Counted from the stretch's first letter, positions 25,928-38,432 are shown. The stretch: 64,000 nucleotides of DNA from Massilia sp. YIM B02769 (GCF_030411995.1 NZ_JASNRC010000001.1:288366-352365), one strand, 5' to 3'. The notes: generated by a model not told the origin, from the sequence alone. Numbers and translations: made by a program.

Positions 25928-27868
25928 ATGCTATTTCCAACTGAATTCGACGTCATCGTCGTCGGCGGCGGCCATGCCGGTACCGAGGCTGCGCTTGCGT
26001 CTGCGCGCACGGGGCAGAAGACGCTGCTCCTCACCCACAACATCGAGACCCTGGGTCAGATGTCCTGCAACCCTTCGATCGGCGGCATCGGCAAGGGCCA
26101 CCTGGTCAAGGAAGTCGACGCCCTGGGCGGCGCGATGGCGATTGCCACCGACGAGTCCGGCATCCAGTTCCGCATCCTGAACTCCTCGAAAGGCCCGGCT
26201 GTGCGTGCGACGCGCGCCCAGGCCGACCGCATCCTGTACAAGCAGGCGATCCGTTCGCGCCTGGAAAACCAGCCGAATCTGTGGCTGTTCCAGCAGGCTG
26301 TGGACGACCTGATGGTGGAGGGCGACCGCGTGGTTGGCGCCGTGACCCAGATCGGCCTGCAGTTCCGCGCCCGTGCTGTCGTGCTGACGGCAGGTACTTT
26401 CCTGGACGGGAAGATCCACGTCGGCCTGCAAAACTACTCGGCTGGCCGCGCCGGCGACCCGCCAGCCTTGTCCCTGTCCGCCCGTTTGAAGGAACTCAAG
26501 CTGCCGCAGGGCCGCCTGAAAACCGGCACGCCGCCACGCATCGATGGCCGCAGCATCGACTTCTCCGTGCTGGCCGAGCAGCCGGGCGACCTCGATCCGG
26601 TCCCGGTGTTCTCGTACATGGGCAACGCCGCCATGCACCCGAAACAGGTGCCGTGCTGGGTCACGCACACGAATGCCCAGACCCACGACATCATCCGCAA
26701 CGGCCTGGACCGTAGCCCGATGTACACCGGCGTCATCGAAGGCGTCGGCCCGCGTTACTGCCCGTCGATCGAAGACAAGATCCACCGCTTCGCCTCCAAG
26801 GAATCGCACCAGATCTTCCTGGAGCCGGAAGGCTTGACGACCAACGAGTTCTACCCGAACGGGATCTCGACCAGCCTGCCATTCGACGTGCAGCTGGCCC
26901 TGGTGCGCTCGATGAAGGGCATGGAAAACGCCTTTATCTTGAGACCGGGTTACGCCATCGAATACGATTATTTCGACCCGCGCGGCCTGAAATCGACGCT
27001 CGAAACCCGCGCCATCAAGGGCCTGTTCTTTGCCGGCCAGATCAACGGCACCACCGGCTACGAGGAAGCCGCAGCCCAGGGCCTGCTCGCCGGCCTGAAC
27101 GCCGCGCTGCAAACCAAGGGCGAAGAGGCCTGGACCCCGGGCCGCTCGGAAGCCTACCTCGGCGTGCTGGTCGACGACCTCACGACCCAGGGTGTGGCCG
27201 AGCCCTATCGCATGTTCACCAGCCGTGCGGAATATCGCCTGTCGCTGCGCGAAGACAATGCCGACATGCGCCTGACCGAGATCGGCCGCAAGCTAGGCGT
27301 GGTAGGCGACGCGCAGTGGGAAGCGTTCGAGACCAAGCGCGAATCCGTGGCGCGCGAGCTGGAGCGCCTGCGTTCGACCTGGGTGAATCCACGCATCCTG
27401 GCCGCCGCCGAGTCCGAGCGCGTGGTGGGGCAGGCGATCGAGCGCGAGTACAACCTGGCCGATCTGCTGCGCCGTCCGGGCGTCGAATACGACACCCTGA
27501 TGAGCATGAACGGCATGGAAGGACAGCCGCTCGCCGGCCCTGGCGTGGGAGATCCTGCGGTCAAGGAACAGGTTGAAATCCAGCTGAAATACGCGGGCTA
27601 CATCGACCGCCAGGCGCGCGAAGTCGAGCGTCACGACTACTACGAGAACCTGAAATTGCCGGAAAACCTGGACTACCTGGAGATCGCGGCCCTGTCGATC
27701 GAGGTGCGCCAGAAGCTGGATAAACAGCGTCCGGAAACCCTGGGGCAGGCCTCGCGCATCTCCGGCGTGACGCCGGCGGCGATTTCCCTGCTGCTGGTAC
27801 ACCTGAAAAAACGCGGCGCCAAGGGCTTTACGAGCGCACCAAGCACCACCGAGGAGGCAGCGCAGTGA
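25928..27868 (+). CDS. mnmG: tRNA uridine-5-carboxymethylaminomethyl synthase MnmG (GidA)
   Basis: FAD enzyme that works with MnmE to install the cmnm5 group at wobble U34 of several tRNAs; 646 aa, the usual size. FAD-binding N-terminus [21 protein letters not shown] (residues 10-30), then [21 protein letters not shown] with the catalytic Cys region. Mid-protein are [15 protein letters not shown] and [15 protein letters not shown], and near 370 [21 protein letters not shown]. The C-terminal helical domain ends in a short variable tail. It heads mnmG-rsmG-parA-parB; a TATAAT at 25864 is the likely -10, close to the parS cluster, so ParB spreading could affect it. Confidence 0.97.
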   Translation: MLFPTEFDVIVVGGGHAGTEAALASARTGQKTLLLTHNIETLGQMSCNPSIGGIGKGHLVKEVDALGGAMAIATDESGIQFRILNSSKGPAVRATRAQADRILYKQAIRSRLENQPNLWLFQQAVDDLMVEGDRVVGAVTQIGLQFRARAVVLTAGTFLDGKIHVGLQNYSAGRAGDPPALSLSARLKELKLPQGRLKTGTPPRIDGRSIDFSVLAEQPGDLDPVPVFSYMGNAAMHPKQVPCWVTHTNAQTHDIIRNGLDRSPMYTGVIEGVGPRYCPSIEDKIHRFASKESHQIFLEPEGLTTNEFYPNGISTSLPFDVQLALVRSMKGMENAFILRPGYAIEYDYFDPRGLKSTLETRAIKGLFFAGQINGTTGYEEAAAQGLLAGLNAALQTKGEEAWTPGRSEAYLGVLVDDLTTQGVAEPYRMFTSRAEYRLSLREDNADMRLTEIGRKLGVVGDAQWEAFETKRESVARELERLRSTWVNPRILAAAESERVVGQAIEREYNLADLLRRPGVEYDTLMSMNGMEGQPLAGPGVGDPAVKEQVEIQLKYAGYIDRQAREVERHDYYENLKLPENLDYLEIAALSIEVRQKLDKQRPETLGQASRISGVTPAAISLLLVHLKKRGAKGFTSAPSTTEEAAQ

Positions 27869-28521
27869 GGGGTTTTGACCGAGAAAAACTGACCGCGGTG
27901 CTGAACGACGGCATCGACGCCATGGATTTGCCGCTCTGGGCCGCCCAGCGCGAGCAACTCATGGATTACCTGGCCCTGATGGCGAAGTGGAATGGCGTCT
28001 ACAACCTGACCTCGCTGCGCGACCCGATGCAGATGGTGACCCACCATCTGCTCGATTCGCTGGCGGCCGTTTCCGCCTTCAAGGGCGCGAAAAACGTGCT
28101 CGACGTCGGGGCAGGGGGCGGTTTACCGGGCATCGTGCTGGCGATTGCACGCCCGGACATGCAGGTATCCCTGATCGACACCGTGCACAAGAAGACCGCC
28201 TTCCTCACGCAAGTAAAGGCGGAACTGGGCCTGAAAAACGTCACCGTCTACACGATGAAGGTGCAGGACCTGAAAGCAGGGCCTTTCGACGTCATCACTT
28301 CGCGTGCTTTTGCCGACCTGTCGGATTTCGTCAACTGGTCCGGGCACCTGCTGGAAGAGGGCGGCAAATTCATCGCCTTGAAAGGCACGGCCCCGCCAGA
28401 CGAACAGGAGCGGCTGCCGAGCGAATGGAAGGTAGCGGAATTGAGGCCGATCAAAGTGCCGAAAGTGGAAGCGGAACGGCACCTGGTTTTCATCGAAAAA
28501 TCAGATTCCAACAAACAATAA
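27865..28521 (+). CDS. rsmG: 16S rRNA (guanine(527)-N(7))-methyltransferase RsmG (GidB)
   Basis: Methylates N7 of G527 in 16S rRNA, 218 aa. The start is GTG at 27865 and overlaps the mnmG stop (GTGA), with a strong GAGGAGG ribosome-binding site inside the end of mnmG, so translation is coupled. Motifs: [13 protein letters not shown] (about 41-53), [10 protein letters not shown], the SAM site [20 protein letters not shown] (about 75-94), and [12 protein letters not shown] (about 140). The C-terminus fits the family. Confidence 0.96.
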   Translation: MRGFDREKLTAVLNDGIDAMDLPLWAAQREQLMDYLALMAKWNGVYNLTSLRDPMQMVTHHLLDSLAAVSAFKGAKNVLDVGAGGGLPGIVLAIARPDMQVSLIDTVHKKTAFLTQVKAELGLKNVTVYTMKVQDLKAGPFDVITSRAFADLSDFVNWSGHLLEEGGKFIALKGTAPPDEQERLPSEWKVAELRPIKVPKVEAERHLVFIEKSDSNKQ

Positions 28522-28522
28522 C

Positions 28523-28597
28523 GTAAACGGTATATATCGTTTAAACAGAATAAATCGTTTATACGGTTTAAACGGAATGAACGATATGTATCGATTA
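28523..28597. promoter_or_regulatory. AT-rich inverted-repeat region before parA
   Basis: Two GTTTAAAC palindromes (28539-28546 and 28566-28573), 27 bases apart, plus a TAAACG-N8-CGTTTA inverted repeat at 28524-28543, in an AT-rich stretch between rsmG and parA. This looks like an operator or promoter region for parAB, possibly autoregulated. The sequence GTAAACG-TATATAT also occurs upstream of origin module A. Confidence 0.4.
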
Positions 28598-28618
28598 AAG
28601 TAGGACCGGATGAAATAG

Positions 28619-29389
28619 ATGGCAAAGATATTTTGCGTAGCAAACCAGAAGGGTGGCGTCGGCAAGACGACCACCAGCGTCAACCTGGCGGCAGGCCTGG
28701 CCAAGCTCGAACAGCGCGTGCTGCTGGTCGACCTCGACCCCCAGGGCAATGCCACCATGGGAGCGGGGATCAACAAGGCCACGCTGGAAGCGTCCACCTA
28801 CCACGTGCTGCTGGGCGAGGCGGAAGTGACTGAAGCGCGCGTGCGCTCGGAAGCAGGGCGCTTCGATGTGCTGCCGGCGAACCGCGACCTGGCCGGCGCC
28901 GAAGTGGAGATGGTGGAACTCGACAACCGCGAGCGCCGCCTGAAGAACGCGCTGGCCAAGGTGGATGCGGACTACGACTTCATCCTGGTCGATTGCCCGC
29001 CGGCGCTGTCGATGCTGACCCTGAACGGCCTGTGCGCCGCGCATGGCGTGATCATCCCGATGCAGTGCGAGTACTACGCACTGGAAGGCTTGTCGGATCT
29101 GGTGAACACCATCAAGAAGGTGCACGCCAACCTGAACACCGACCTGAAGATCATCGGCCTCCTGCGCGTGATGTTCGATCCGCGCATGACCCTGTCGCAG
29201 CAAGTCTCGGCGCAACTGGAGCAGCACTTCGGCGGCAAGGTCTTCAAGACCATCATCCCGCGCAACGTGCGCCTGGCCGAAGCGCCGTCGTACGGCATCC
29301 CGGGCGTGACCTTCGATCCTTCGTCCAAAGGGGCGCAGGCGTATATCGCGTTCGGGGCCGAAATGGTCGAGCGCATCAAGACGATGTAA
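28619..29389 (+). CDS. parA: Chromosome-partitioning ATPase ParA (Soj)
   Basis: Deviant Walker-type ATPase, 256 aa, that binds DNA and moves ParB-parS complexes. The P-loop is KGGVGKTT at residues 11-18 with the signature lysine at 11. LLVDLDPQGNATMGAG follows at about 36-51, and FILVDCPPALSMLT is at about 120. It lacks the extra N-terminal helix-turn-helix of plasmid type Ia ParA, as expected for a chromosomal Soj. It is followed by parB after 19 bases. The ATG at 28619 is the only sensible start, giving the usual MAKIFCVANQKGG opening. Confidence 0.97.
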   Translation: MAKIFCVANQKGGVGKTTTSVNLAAGLAKLEQRVLLVDLDPQGNATMGAGINKATLEASTYHVLLGEAEVTEARVRSEAGRFDVLPANRDLAGAEVEMVELDNRERRLKNALAKVDADYDFILVDCPPALSMLTLNGLCAAHGVIIPMQCEYYALEGLSDLVNTIKKVHANLNTDLKIIGLLRVMFDPRMTLSQQVSAQLEQHFGGKVFKTIIPRNVRLAEAPSYGIPGVTFDPSSKGAQAYIAFGAEMVERIKTM

Positions 29390-29408
29390 CCAGCGGAGAT
29401 CATTACAA

Positions 29409-30278
29409 ATGGCTACCAAGAAATTCAAAGGCCTCGGCCGCGGTCTTGATGCATTGTTGGGCGGCGACCTGGACGCGGTGCCGGCGCCGGCCCACGCACC
29501 ATCGACCCTCGCCATCTCGCAGCTGCAGGCGGGCAAATACCAGCCGCGTACCCGGATGGACGAGGGGGCCTTGCAGGAGCTGGCCGCCTCGATCAAGACC
29601 CAGGGCGTGATGCAGCCGGTATTGGTGCGTCCGGTCGAGGGCGGGCGCTACGAGATCATCGCCGGCGAACGCCGCTTCCGCGCGGCGCAGCTGGCCGGGC
29701 TGGACGAGATCCCGGTGCTGGTGCGCGAAGTCGACGACCAGGCCGCCGCCGCGATGGCCCTGATCGAGAACATGCAGCGCGAAGACCTGAACCCGCTCGA
29801 AGAAGCGCAGGGCATCGCACGATTGATCTCGGATTTCGATTTCACCCATGAACAGGCGGCGGGCGCGGTCGGCCGCTCGCGCAGCGCGGTGTCGAACCTG
29901 CTGCGCCTGGTGAACCTGGCCGGACCGGTGCAGACCATGCTGATGGCAGGCGATATCGACATGGGCCATGCACGTGCGCTGCTGTCTGTGGATAACGCCA
30001 GCCAGATCGCCCTGGCCACGCAGGTGGTGGCCAAGCGCCTGTCGGTGCGCGAGACCGAGAAGCTGGTGGCGCGTGCGATCGAGGAGCAGAACGCCCCGGC
30101 CGCCGCCGCGCGCCAGAAGGAAAAGTCGGGCGACATCGTGCGGCTGGAAGAGGAACTGTCCGACAAGCTGGCGACGCCGGTCATGTTCAAGATGGGGCCG
30201 AAGGGGAAGGGGCAGATGATCATCGACTTCTCGAACCTGGATGTGCTCGAAGGTGTCCTTGCCCGACTGCGTGCCTAA
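29409..30278 (+). CDS. parB: Chromosome-partitioning protein ParB (Spo0J)
   Basis: CTP-dependent DNA clamp that loads at parS, 289 aa. N-terminal KGLGRGLDALLGG (the ParA-stimulating peptide region), ParB/Srx domain with QPVLVRPVEGGRYEIIAGER (about 66-85) and GERRFRAAQLAG (CTP-binding), IENMQREDLNPLEEA, then the helix-turn-helix FTHEQAAGAVGRSRSAVSNLLRL (about 140-165). The C-terminal dimerisation part ends in VLARLRA. Three parS sites lie 3.6-3.7 kb upstream, before mnmG. Confidence 0.97.
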   Translation: MATKKFKGLGRGLDALLGGDLDAVPAPAHAPSTLAISQLQAGKYQPRTRMDEGALQELAASIKTQGVMQPVLVRPVEGGRYEIIAGERRFRAAQLAGLDEIPVLVREVDDQAAAAMALIENMQREDLNPLEEAQGIARLISDFDFTHEQAAGAVGRSRSAVSNLLRLVNLAGPVQTMLMAGDIDMGHARALLSVDNASQIALATQVVAKRLSVRETEKLVARAIEEQNAPAAAARQKEKSGDIVRLEEELSDKLATPVMFKMGPKGKGQMIIDFSNLDVLEGVLARLRA

Positions 30279-30339
30279 ACCGAAACGGTTGGCTGGTAAT
30301 ACCGACTGCTACATGCTCGGAGTTAGCGACGTGGAGCGG

Positions 30340-30446
30340 GTAGGGTGGGCGCCCTGTGCCCACGCGTGAACTGTGAACATGGTTGGCTTAACTCCGCGGC
30401 AACTTCACGCGAGCGTTCGCGTGGGCACGGTGCGCCCACCCTACGG
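30340..30446. repeat. Composite inverted pair of GTGGGC repeats, about 103 bp
   Basis: TAGGGTGGGCGCCCTGTG at 30341 and the inverse ending CCCACCCTACGG at 30446. Between them is CACGCGTGAA-TGTGAACAT-GTTGGC-AACTTCACGCG, which is shared with the 54206-54313 pair. Confidence 0.8.
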
Positions 30447-30499
30447 TATCCTACGTGCGGTGCCTAAACAACTGTCGCATCTACCCAACAATAGTTGAA

Positions 30500-30529
30500 C
30501 GCGTGGACGGCCAAGCCGTCCACCCTACG
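30500..30529. repeat. Single variant repeat element
   Basis: GCGTGGACGGCCAAGCCGTC then CACCCTACGC. The GGGC core of the family has changed to GGACGG/CCGTCC on both arms, keeping the palindrome. It lies in the 30279-30821 gap, which otherwise holds only the repeat pair and the atp promoter; I see no gene there. Confidence 0.7.
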
Positions 30530-30727
30530 CGCCAGGTTCACAGGCCGCCTCCGCATCCGACTTCCAAACCTCTGCAACACCCCATTCTCCCCGGGTAAAT
30601 CCCCCTCCGCAGCACCCTTTCCGCATACGTATTCCGCCCCGCGAACTGCACGTAAAACCTGCCGATCTATCAAGATTTATGTGACATTTCAAGCCCTTGC
30701 GCACTACCACCGCACAGCCGGAATCGT

Positions 30728-30757
30728 TTGACTCAAATGCACTAACGAACTTATAAT
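30728..30757 (+). promoter_or_regulatory. Sigma-70 promoter of the atp operon
   Basis: TTGACT at 30728-30733 and a perfect TATAAT at 30752-30757, spacer 18 bases, 64 bases before the atpI start. It is the best promoter match I found in the window. Confidence 0.7.
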
Positions 30758-30821
30758 CCCGCTGATTCATGTAATTACCACACCGTAACTCGGTTCAAAC
30801 GGCCAAGGCAGAAGAAAAAAA

Positions 30822-31160
30822 ATGTTGCGCCTGGTCTCCCTGCAATTGATCGCAACAGCTGTCGCCGGCCTCATCGCCGCACTGCTGGGGGGATGGCCTG
30901 CGATGTTTTCGGCGGTACTGGGCGGTATTTGTTGCGTCTTACCCAACGGCATCATGGCGCTGCGCTTGTTCGCCGCCGCACACCAGCCGGGCGGGACCAA
31001 CCCGTTCACGTTTTTCATCTGGGAATTTATAAAAATTGCTTTAACGCTTGCCCTACTGGCGGCAACTGCGTGGCTGTACCGTGACCTGAACTGGCTGGCG
31101 CTCCTCGCCGGGTTCATCGTGGCGCTGAAAAGTTACATATTCTTATTATTTAGGCACTGA
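30822..31160 (+). CDS. atpI: ATP synthase subunit I (AtpI)
   Basis: Small membrane protein of 112 aa encoded at the head of the F1Fo operon. It has about four hydrophobic segments: [56 protein letters not shown] and [19 protein letters not shown]. Family members help assemble the c-ring or move magnesium, but are not part of the finished enzyme. It has an A-rich leader and no strong ribosome-binding site. atpB follows after two bases. Confidence 0.88.
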   Translation: MLRLVSLQLIATAVAGLIAALLGGWPAMFSAVLGGICCVLPNGIMALRLFAAAHQPGGTNPFTFFIWEFIKIALTLALLAATAWLYRDLNWLALLAGFIVALKSYIFLLFRH

Positions 31161-31162
31161 AA

Positions 31163-32002
31163 ATGGCGACGACAACCGTAGAAGGCGCGCACCACGCTGC
31201 GCCAACCGCGTCGGAATACATCCGACACCACTTGGCCCACCTGTCGAACACCCACCAGCAGGGTCCGGTCGACTTCAGCGTGCTCCATTACGACACCCTG
31301 TTCTGGTCGATCGCCATGGGCGTGATCGGCTGCCTGGTCATGTGGATGGCGGCGCGTAAAGCGACCGCCGGCGTACCGGGCCGCTTCCAGGCTGCCGTCG
31401 AGATGCTGGTCGAGATGGTGGAAAACCAGTCGAAGACCATCGTCCACGGCGACCGCAGCTTCATCGCGCCGGCCGCCCTTACCGTGTTCGTCTGGGTCGC
31501 CCTGATGAACTCGCTGGACTTCCTGCCGGTCGACATGTTCTCCGAAGCCTTCAAGTATTTCGGCGTCGAGCACCTGTTCCCTTACCACCGCGTGGTCCCG
31601 ACCGCCGACCTGAACGGCACCATCGGCATTTCGCTGGGCGTGCTGATCCTGATGCTGTACTACGGCATCAAGATCAAGGGTTTCGGCGGCTGGCTCCACG
31701 AACTGTTCGCAGCACCGTTCGGCATCTACATGGCGCCGTTCAACCTGCTGCTGAACATCATCGAATACGCAGCAAAAATGGTGTCGCTCGGTATGCGACT
31801 GTTCGGCAACATGTTCGCCGGCGAGCTGCTGTTCCTATTGATCGCTTTGCTTGGTTCGACCGCCACCGTCTTCGGTTTCGTCGGCCACGTAATCGCAGGC
31901 TCGATCTGGGCGATCTTCCACATCCTGATCGTGTTCCTGCAGGCATTCATCTTCATGATGCTGACGCTGGTGTACCTCGGTCAGGCCCACGAAGGCCACT
32001 GA
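31163..32002 (+). CDS. atpB: ATP synthase Fo subunit a
   Basis: Membrane stator of the proton channel, 279 aa. The essential Arg region is [20 protein letters not shown] (about 209-228), and the last helices include [20 protein letters not shown]. An amphipathic N-terminal region ([12 protein letters not shown]) precedes the first helix. Length and order match the proteobacterial family. It is preceded by atpI and followed by an 86-base gap before atpE, where a good ribosome-binding site (TTTGGAG) supports high expression of the c subunit. Confidence 0.97.
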   Translation: MATTTVEGAHHAAPTASEYIRHHLAHLSNTHQQGPVDFSVLHYDTLFWSIAMGVIGCLVMWMAARKATAGVPGRFQAAVEMLVEMVENQSKTIVHGDRSFIAPAALTVFVWVALMNSLDFLPVDMFSEAFKYFGVEHLFPYHRVVPTADLNGTIGISLGVLILMLYYGIKIKGFGGWLHELFAAPFGIYMAPFNLLLNIIEYAAKMVSLGMRLFGNMFAGELLFLLIALLGSTATVFGFVGHVIAGSIWAIFHILIVFLQAFIFMMLTLVYLGQAHEGH

Positions 32003-32073
32003 TCGGCGCCGCAAGCATCGAACTAGATAGTGGTTGTAACGAAGTTGTAGTTTTTAATCTGTTTTTAAATTAA

Positions 32074-32334
<261 letters not shown>

Positions 32335-32407
32335 GCGCCGGGCAGTCTGGATTTGAAGGGCCGAACCATCGCGGTTCGGCATCCGTTTTTGTGAGAAGGG
32401 AAAAACC

Positions 32408-32878
32408 GTGGATCTTAACGCAACTCTGTTTGCACAGCTCGCCGTCTTCCTCGTCCTGGCACTCTTCACGATGAAATTCGTGTGGCCGCCACTGATGAAA
32501 GCGCTCGACGAGCGCGCCGAGAGGATCGCGAATGGTCTGGCTGCTGCAGACCGCGGCAAGGCCGACCTGGCCGCCGCCGAAAAGCGTGTGCAGGCCGAAC
32601 TGGCCGGCGCCCGTGACGAAGGCCAGAAGCGCATCGCCGACGCCGAAAAGCGCGCCGCGCTGATCATCGACGAAGCCAAGAAGACCGCCGCTGAAGAAGC
32701 CGCCCGTATCGTCGCCAACGCCAAGGCCGACGCCGAGCAGCAAGTAACGCGCGTGCGCGAAGAACTGCGTGGCCAGGTGGCCGCTCTGGCAGTGCAAGGC
32801 GCCGAGCAGATCCTGAAGCGCGAAGTGAACGCAGAAGCGCACGCCGCCCTGCTGTCGCAACTGTCGGCCGAGCTGTAA
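32408..32878 (+). CDS. atpF: ATP synthase Fo subunit b
   Basis: Peripheral stalk, 156 aa, GTG start at 32408. N-terminal membrane anchor [25 protein letters not shown], then a long charged alpha-helix rich in Ala, Glu, Lys and Arg (for example [20 protein letters not shown]) that forms the coiled stalk dimer. Length is normal for the b subunit. The next gene starts two bases after the stop. Confidence 0.96.
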   Translation: MDLNATLFAQLAVFLVLALFTMKFVWPPLMKALDERAERIANGLAAADRGKADLAAAEKRVQAELAGARDEGQKRIADAEKRAALIIDEAKKTAAEEAARIVANAKADAEQQVTRVREELRGQVAALAVQGAEQILKREVNAEAHAALLSQLSAEL

Positions 32879-32880
32879 TC

Positions 32881-33414
32881 ATGGCTGAACTCGCAACCGT
32901 CGCCCGTCCCTACGCCGAAGCGCTGTTCCGCGTTGCCCAATCGGGCAACATGGCAGCCTGGTCCGAACTCGTGTCCGAACTGGCACAAGTCGGCGCCAAC
33001 CCTGATGTGCAGGCGTTTGCCGCCAATCCGAAACTGACCGCAACCGACCTGGTCGCTACGCTGACCTCGCTGGTGAAGTCGCCGGTGACCCCGGAGGCGT
33101 CGAACTTCCTGGCGATGCTGGCCGAAAACGGCCGCATCAGCCTGCTGCCGCAGATCGGCGCGCAGTTCCAGGAACTGAAGAACGCGCAGGCAGGTGCTGC
33201 CGACGCGACCATCTTCAGCGCCTTTGACCTGACCGACGCGCAAACCGCGCAGCTGGTCGGTACGCTGGAAAAGAAATTCGGCCGCAAGCTCAACCCAACG
33301 GTGACCGTCGATCCGTCGCTGATCGGTGGTGTGCGCGTGGTGGTTGGTGATGAAGTGCTCGATACCTCGGTACGCGCCAAGCTGCAACAGATGCATGTTG
33401 CGCTGGTGTCGTAA
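32881..33414 (+). CDS. atpH: ATP synthase F1 subunit delta
   Basis: Connects the F1 head to the peripheral stalk, 177 aa. The N-terminus begins with the six-helix bundle motif [15 protein letters not shown] (residues 5-19), and the C-terminal part contains [20 protein letters not shown] and SVRAKLQQM, the family signature. atpA follows after 75 bases with an AGGAG-type ribosome-binding site. Confidence 0.95.
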   Translation: MAELATVARPYAEALFRVAQSGNMAAWSELVSELAQVGANPDVQAFAANPKLTATDLVATLTSLVKSPVTPEASNFLAMLAENGRISLLPQIGAQFQELKNAQAGAADATIFSAFDLTDAQTAQLVGTLEKKFGRKLNPTVTVDPSLIGGVRVVVGDEVLDTSVRAKLQQMHVALVS

Positions 33415-33489
33415 GCGACCCATCGCACGATTCTCCGGCGCCTCTCGCCCTTGCCCTACGCATCAAGAAACTATTAGGAGTTAGCACTC

Positions 33490-35031
33490 ATGCAACTTAA
33501 TTCATCTGAAATCAGCGAACTGATCAAGAGCCGGATCCAGGGCCTCGAAGGTTCGGCTGACGTTCGCAATCAAGGCACGGTGATCTCCGTCGCCGACGGT
33601 ATCTGCCGCATCCATGGTCTGTCGGACGTGATGCAGGGCGAGATGCTGGAATTCCCGGGCAACACCTTCGGTCTGGCGATGAACCTCGAGCGCGACTCGG
33701 TCGGCTCGGTCATCCTGGGCTCGTACGAGCACATCTCGGAAGGCGACACCGTCAAGACCACCGGCCGCATCCTGGAAGTGCCGATCGGTCCTGAACTGCG
33801 TGGCCGCGTGGTCAACGCTCTGGGCCAGCCGATCGACGGCAAGGGCCCGATCGACGCCAAGCTGACCGCCCCGATCGAAAAGATCGCGCCAGGCGTCATC
33901 GCCCGCGAATCCGTGTCGCAGCCTATGCAGACCGGCATCAAGTCGATCGACGCGATGGTGCCGATCGGCCGCGGCCAACGCGAGCTGATCATCGGCGACC
34001 GCCAGACCGGTAAATCGGCTGTCGCAGTCGACGCGATCATCAACCAGAAGGGCCAGGGCGTAACCTGCGTGTACGTCGCAATCGGCCAGAAGGCTTCGAC
34101 CATCAAGAACATCGTGCGTTCGCTGGAACAGCACGGCGCGATGGAGTACACCATTGTTGTCGCAGCATCGGCGTCGGAATCGGCCGCCATGCAGTACATC
34201 TCGGCCTACTCGGGCTGCGCGATGGGAGAATACTTCCGCGACCGCGGCGAAGACGCGCTGATCGTGTACGACGACCTGTCGAAGCAGGCTGTTGCCTACC
34301 GCCAGATCTCGCTGCTGCTGCGCCGCCCACCAGGCCGCGAAGCTTACCCAGGCGACGTGTTCTACCTGCACAGCCGTCTGCTCGAGCGCGCAGCACGCGT
34401 GAACGCCGACTACGTCGAGAAGTTTACCGACGGCGCCGTGACCGGCAAGACCGGCTCGCTGACCGCACTGCCGATCATCGAAACCCAGGCGGGCGACGTC
34501 TCGGCCTTCGTGCCGACCAACGTGATTTCGATTACCGACGGCCAGATCTTCCTGGAGACCTCGCTGTTCAACGCCGGTATCCGTCCTGCGATCAACGCCG
34601 GTATCTCGGTCTCGCGCGTCGGTGGCGCAGCCCAGACCAAGGTCATCAAGAACCTGTCGGGCGGTATCCGTACCGACCTGGCCCAGTACCGTGAACTGGC
34701 TGCGTTCGCGCAGTTCGCATCGGACCTGGACGAATCGACCCGCAAGCAGCTGGACCGCGGTGCACGCGTGACCGAACTGCTGAAGCAGCCGCAGTTCTCG
34801 CCGCTGCCGGTGTCGCTGATGGCCGCTTCGCTGTACGCCGTCAACAAGGGCTATTTCGACGACATCGAAGTCAAGCAAGTGCTGGCATTCGAGAGCGGCC
34901 TGCATGGCTACCTGAAGACCAAGCAGCCGGCGCTCCTGTCGAAGATCGAAGAAACCAAGCAACTGGACAAGGACGCCGACGCAGCACTCGCGGCCGCCAT
35001 TGCTGATTTCAAAAAGTCCGGCGCATTCTAA
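33490..35031 (+). CDS. atpA: ATP synthase F1 subunit alpha
   Basis: Nucleotide-binding, non-catalytic subunit of the F1 hexamer, 513 aa. Walker [16 protein letters not shown] (about 169-183), DEL-like regulatory region near [32 protein letters not shown] (Walker B, about 257-273), [20 protein letters not shown], and the alpha signature EFAQ-like [10 protein letters not shown] at about 400. Full length and colinear with the family. A short palindromic spacer (35033-35096) separates it from atpG. Confidence 0.98.
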   Translation: MQLNSSEISELIKSRIQGLEGSADVRNQGTVISVADGICRIHGLSDVMQGEMLEFPGNTFGLAMNLERDSVGSVILGSYEHISEGDTVKTTGRILEVPIGPELRGRVVNALGQPIDGKGPIDAKLTAPIEKIAPGVIARESVSQPMQTGIKSIDAMVPIGRGQRELIIGDRQTGKSAVAVDAIINQKGQGVTCVYVAIGQKASTIKNIVRSLEQHGAMEYTIVVAASASESAAMQYISAYSGCAMGEYFRDRGEDALIVYDDLSKQAVAYRQISLLLRRPPGREAYPGDVFYLHSRLLERAARVNADYVEKFTDGAVTGKTGSLTALPIIETQAGDVSAFVPTNVISITDGQIFLETSLFNAGIRPAINAGISVSRVGGAAQTKVIKNLSGGIRTDLAQYRELAAFAQFASDLDESTRKQLDRGARVTELLKQPQFSPLPVSLMAASLYAVNKGYFDDIEVKQVLAFESGLHGYLKTKQPALLSKIEETKQLDKDADAALAAAIADFKKSGAF

Positions 35032-35096
35032 TTGAAATGAAGGATCCGGCAGCGCTTGCTGAAAGCGCTGCCGGTGACCGGAAGGAGTAAGGACTC

Positions 35097-35972
35097 ATGG
35101 CAGTAGGCAAAGAGATTCGTGGCAAGATCAAGAGCGTAGAGAATACGAAGAAGATCACCAAGGCGATGGAAATGGTCGCCGCATCGAAAATGCGCAAGGC
35201 GCAGGACCGTATGCGCGCCGCCCGTCCCTACAGTGAGAAAGTTCGGAATATCACCGCCAATCTGGCCGGCGCAAATCCGGAGTACACCCACGTGTTCATG
35301 GCGCAAGCCAAGCACGTGCAGGCAAAAGCTGTCGGCTTCATCGTCGTCACGACCGACAAGGGTCTGTGCGGCGGCATGAACACCAACATCCTGCGCCAGG
35401 TGACGCAGAAGTCGCGCGAACTGGAAGCGGCGGGCAACCGCATCGAGGCGGTTGCCATCGGCAACAAGGGCCTGGGCTTCCTGAACCGCATCGGCGCCAA
35501 GGTCGTGTCGCACGCCACCCAGATCGGCGATACGCCGCACCTGGAAAAGCTGATCGGCCCGATCAAGGTCATGCTCGACGCATACCAGGACGGCCAGCTG
35601 GACGCGGTTTACCTGTGCTACACCAAGTTCATCAACACGATGAAGCAGGAACCGGTCGTCGAGCAGCTGCTCCCGCTGCCGGCCAAGCACCTGGAACAGG
35701 AAAAGGGCGGCATCTCGTGGGATTACATCTACGAGCCTGAAGCGCAAGTCGTGATCGACGAACTGCTGGTGCGTTACGTCGAGGCCCTGGTGTACCAGGC
35801 TGTCGCCGAAAACCTGGCGTCCGAGCAATCGGCACGCATGGTCGCGATGAAGGCCGCGAGCGACAACGCAGGCAGCGTCATCAGCGATCTGAAGCTGGTC
35901 TACAACAAGACCCGCCAGGCAGCGATTACCAAAGAACTCTCCGAGATCGTCGCCGGCGCGGCAGCGGTCTAA
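35097..35972 (+). CDS. atpG: ATP synthase F1 subunit gamma
   Basis: Central rotor shaft, 291 aa. The N-terminus is the coiled-coil start [20 protein letters not shown] (about residues 6-25) with [14 protein letters not shown] next. The Rossmann-like middle holds [20 protein letters not shown], and the C-terminal helix ends [20 protein letters not shown], the family signature. GGAAGGAG precedes the ATG by 10 bases. Confidence 0.97.
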   Translation: MAVGKEIRGKIKSVENTKKITKAMEMVAASKMRKAQDRMRAARPYSEKVRNITANLAGANPEYTHVFMAQAKHVQAKAVGFIVVTTDKGLCGGMNTNILRQVTQKSRELEAAGNRIEAVAIGNKGLGFLNRIGAKVVSHATQIGDTPHLEKLIGPIKVMLDAYQDGQLDAVYLCYTKFINTMKQEPVVEQLLPLPAKHLEQEKGGISWDYIYEPEAQVVIDELLVRYVEALVYQAVAENLASEQSARMVAMKAASDNAGSVISDLKLVYNKTRQAAITKELSEIVAGAAAV

Positions 35973-37409
<1,437 letters not shown>

Positions 37410-37436
37410 TCGGTTTCTTCAACCTGAAGGACACAC

Positions 37437-37859
37437 ATGGCAAACATTTTTCACGTTGACGTGGTCTCGGCCGAAGAGCAGATCTTCTCCGGCGAAGCGA
37501 CTTTCGTCGCGTTGCCGGGTGAAGCGGGCGAGCTGGGTATCTACCCGAAGCACACCCCGCTGATCACGCGGATCCGTCCGGGCGCCGTGCGCATCCAGAC
37601 GACCGCGGGCAATGAAGAGTTCGTCTTCGTCGCCGGCGGCATCCTCGAGGTGCAGCCGAACGGCGTGACCGTGCTGGCCGACACCGCGATCCGCGGCGGC
37701 GACCTGGATGAAGCGAAAGCCCAGGAAGCCAAGCGCCAGGCGGAAGAACTGATGCAGAACCAGGATTCGACGATCGACTACGCGAAAGCCCAGGCGGAAC
37801 TCGCCGCGGCGATCGCGCAGCTGGCGGCGATCCACAAGCTGCGCTCGAAGGGCCGTTAA
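37437..37859 (+). CDS. atpC: ATP synthase F1 subunit epsilon
   Basis: Rotor subunit that couples and inhibits the enzyme, 140 aa. N-terminal beta-sandwich with [20 protein letters not shown] and [19 protein letters not shown] (about 27-45). The C-terminal helices [20 protein letters not shown] and [20 protein letters not shown] are present, so both inhibitory arms exist. Last gene of the operon, with a terminator 24 bases later. Confidence 0.97.
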   Translation: MANIFHVDVVSAEEQIFSGEATFVALPGEAGELGIYPKHTPLITRIRPGAVRIQTTAGNEEFVFVAGGILEVQPNGVTVLADTAIRGGDLDEAKAQEAKRQAEELMQNQDSTIDYAKAQAELAAAIAQLAAIHKLRSKGR

Positions 37860-37882
37860 GCCCTTCCGGTGGTGGCAGACAG

Positions 37883-37914
37883 AAAGGCAGGGCTTCGGCT
37901 CTGCCTTTTTTTTT
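37883..37914 (+). terminator. Terminator of the atp operon
   Basis: AAAGGCAGGGC-TTCG-GCTCTGCCTTT with a TTCG tetraloop, one G-T pair and a T-rich tail (nine Ts). A textbook rho-independent terminator directly after atpC. Confidence 0.9.
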
Positions 37915-38138
37915 GGTGCACGCATGCGGCTTGCATGCGCACCCAGCCTGACTTCATGTCAAACCAGATGTTGTCTCAACAATATGGAACAGCAGGTCGT
38001 CTTGCCATTTTTGATAGCACGACAGGTAATAAAGTGTTGTAACGTAACAAATTAAGTATTGATATAGAACAATATGATTTCTCCAGAGGAATGGAGTACG
38101 TACAATCTGGTGCATAACGATAAAAATCAAAGGCACCC

Positions 38139-38432
38139 ATGTCCATTCCCTCTCCCCAGCTCACGTTGCCAGCCTTTGCCGCCGTGTGCAATTCTGTCTT
38201 CGCCGTTAGCGGACTCGACGGCGTTGCACTGACGCTGTACGAAGCGCTTCCCCTGGCCGGCGCCGCGCCGGACGAACATCGCTTTTCCCTGGGCTTCCGC
38301 AGCTCCGCCGCCGTGCAGCTGGAGCAAGGCACTTATACGCTCGACCATGCCGTCCTTGGCACGCTGGCCATCTTCCTGGTGCCCGTCGGCCGCGACGCCG
38401 GCGGCGTGCAATACCAGGCCATCTTCAACTGA
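38139..38432 (+). CDS. DUF6916-like small protein (97 aa)
   Basis: Small protein with no signal peptide, 97 aa, beginning MSIPSPQLTLPAFAAVCNSV. The pattern LPAFAAVCNSVFAVSG, EHRFSLGFRSSAAVQLEQGT, YTLDHAVLGTLAIFLVPVG and a short C-terminal strand matches DUF6916-type proteins that accompany tail-collar genes. A second member with a Tat-like signal lies at 40560-40955. It heads the collar cluster and ends 45 bases before it. Its function is not known to me. Confidence 0.65.
   Translation: MSIPSPQLTLPAFAAVCNSVFAVSGLDGVALTLYEALPLAGAAPDEHRFSLGFRSSAAVQLEQGTYTLDHAVLGTLAIFLVPVGRDAGGVQYQAIFN

Noticed and set aside
29987..29995. Perfect DnaA-box sequence TGTGGATAA inside parB
   Set aside because: A lone 9-base match in coding sequence, with no trios, no AT-rich element and no neighbouring boxes, so chance is likely.
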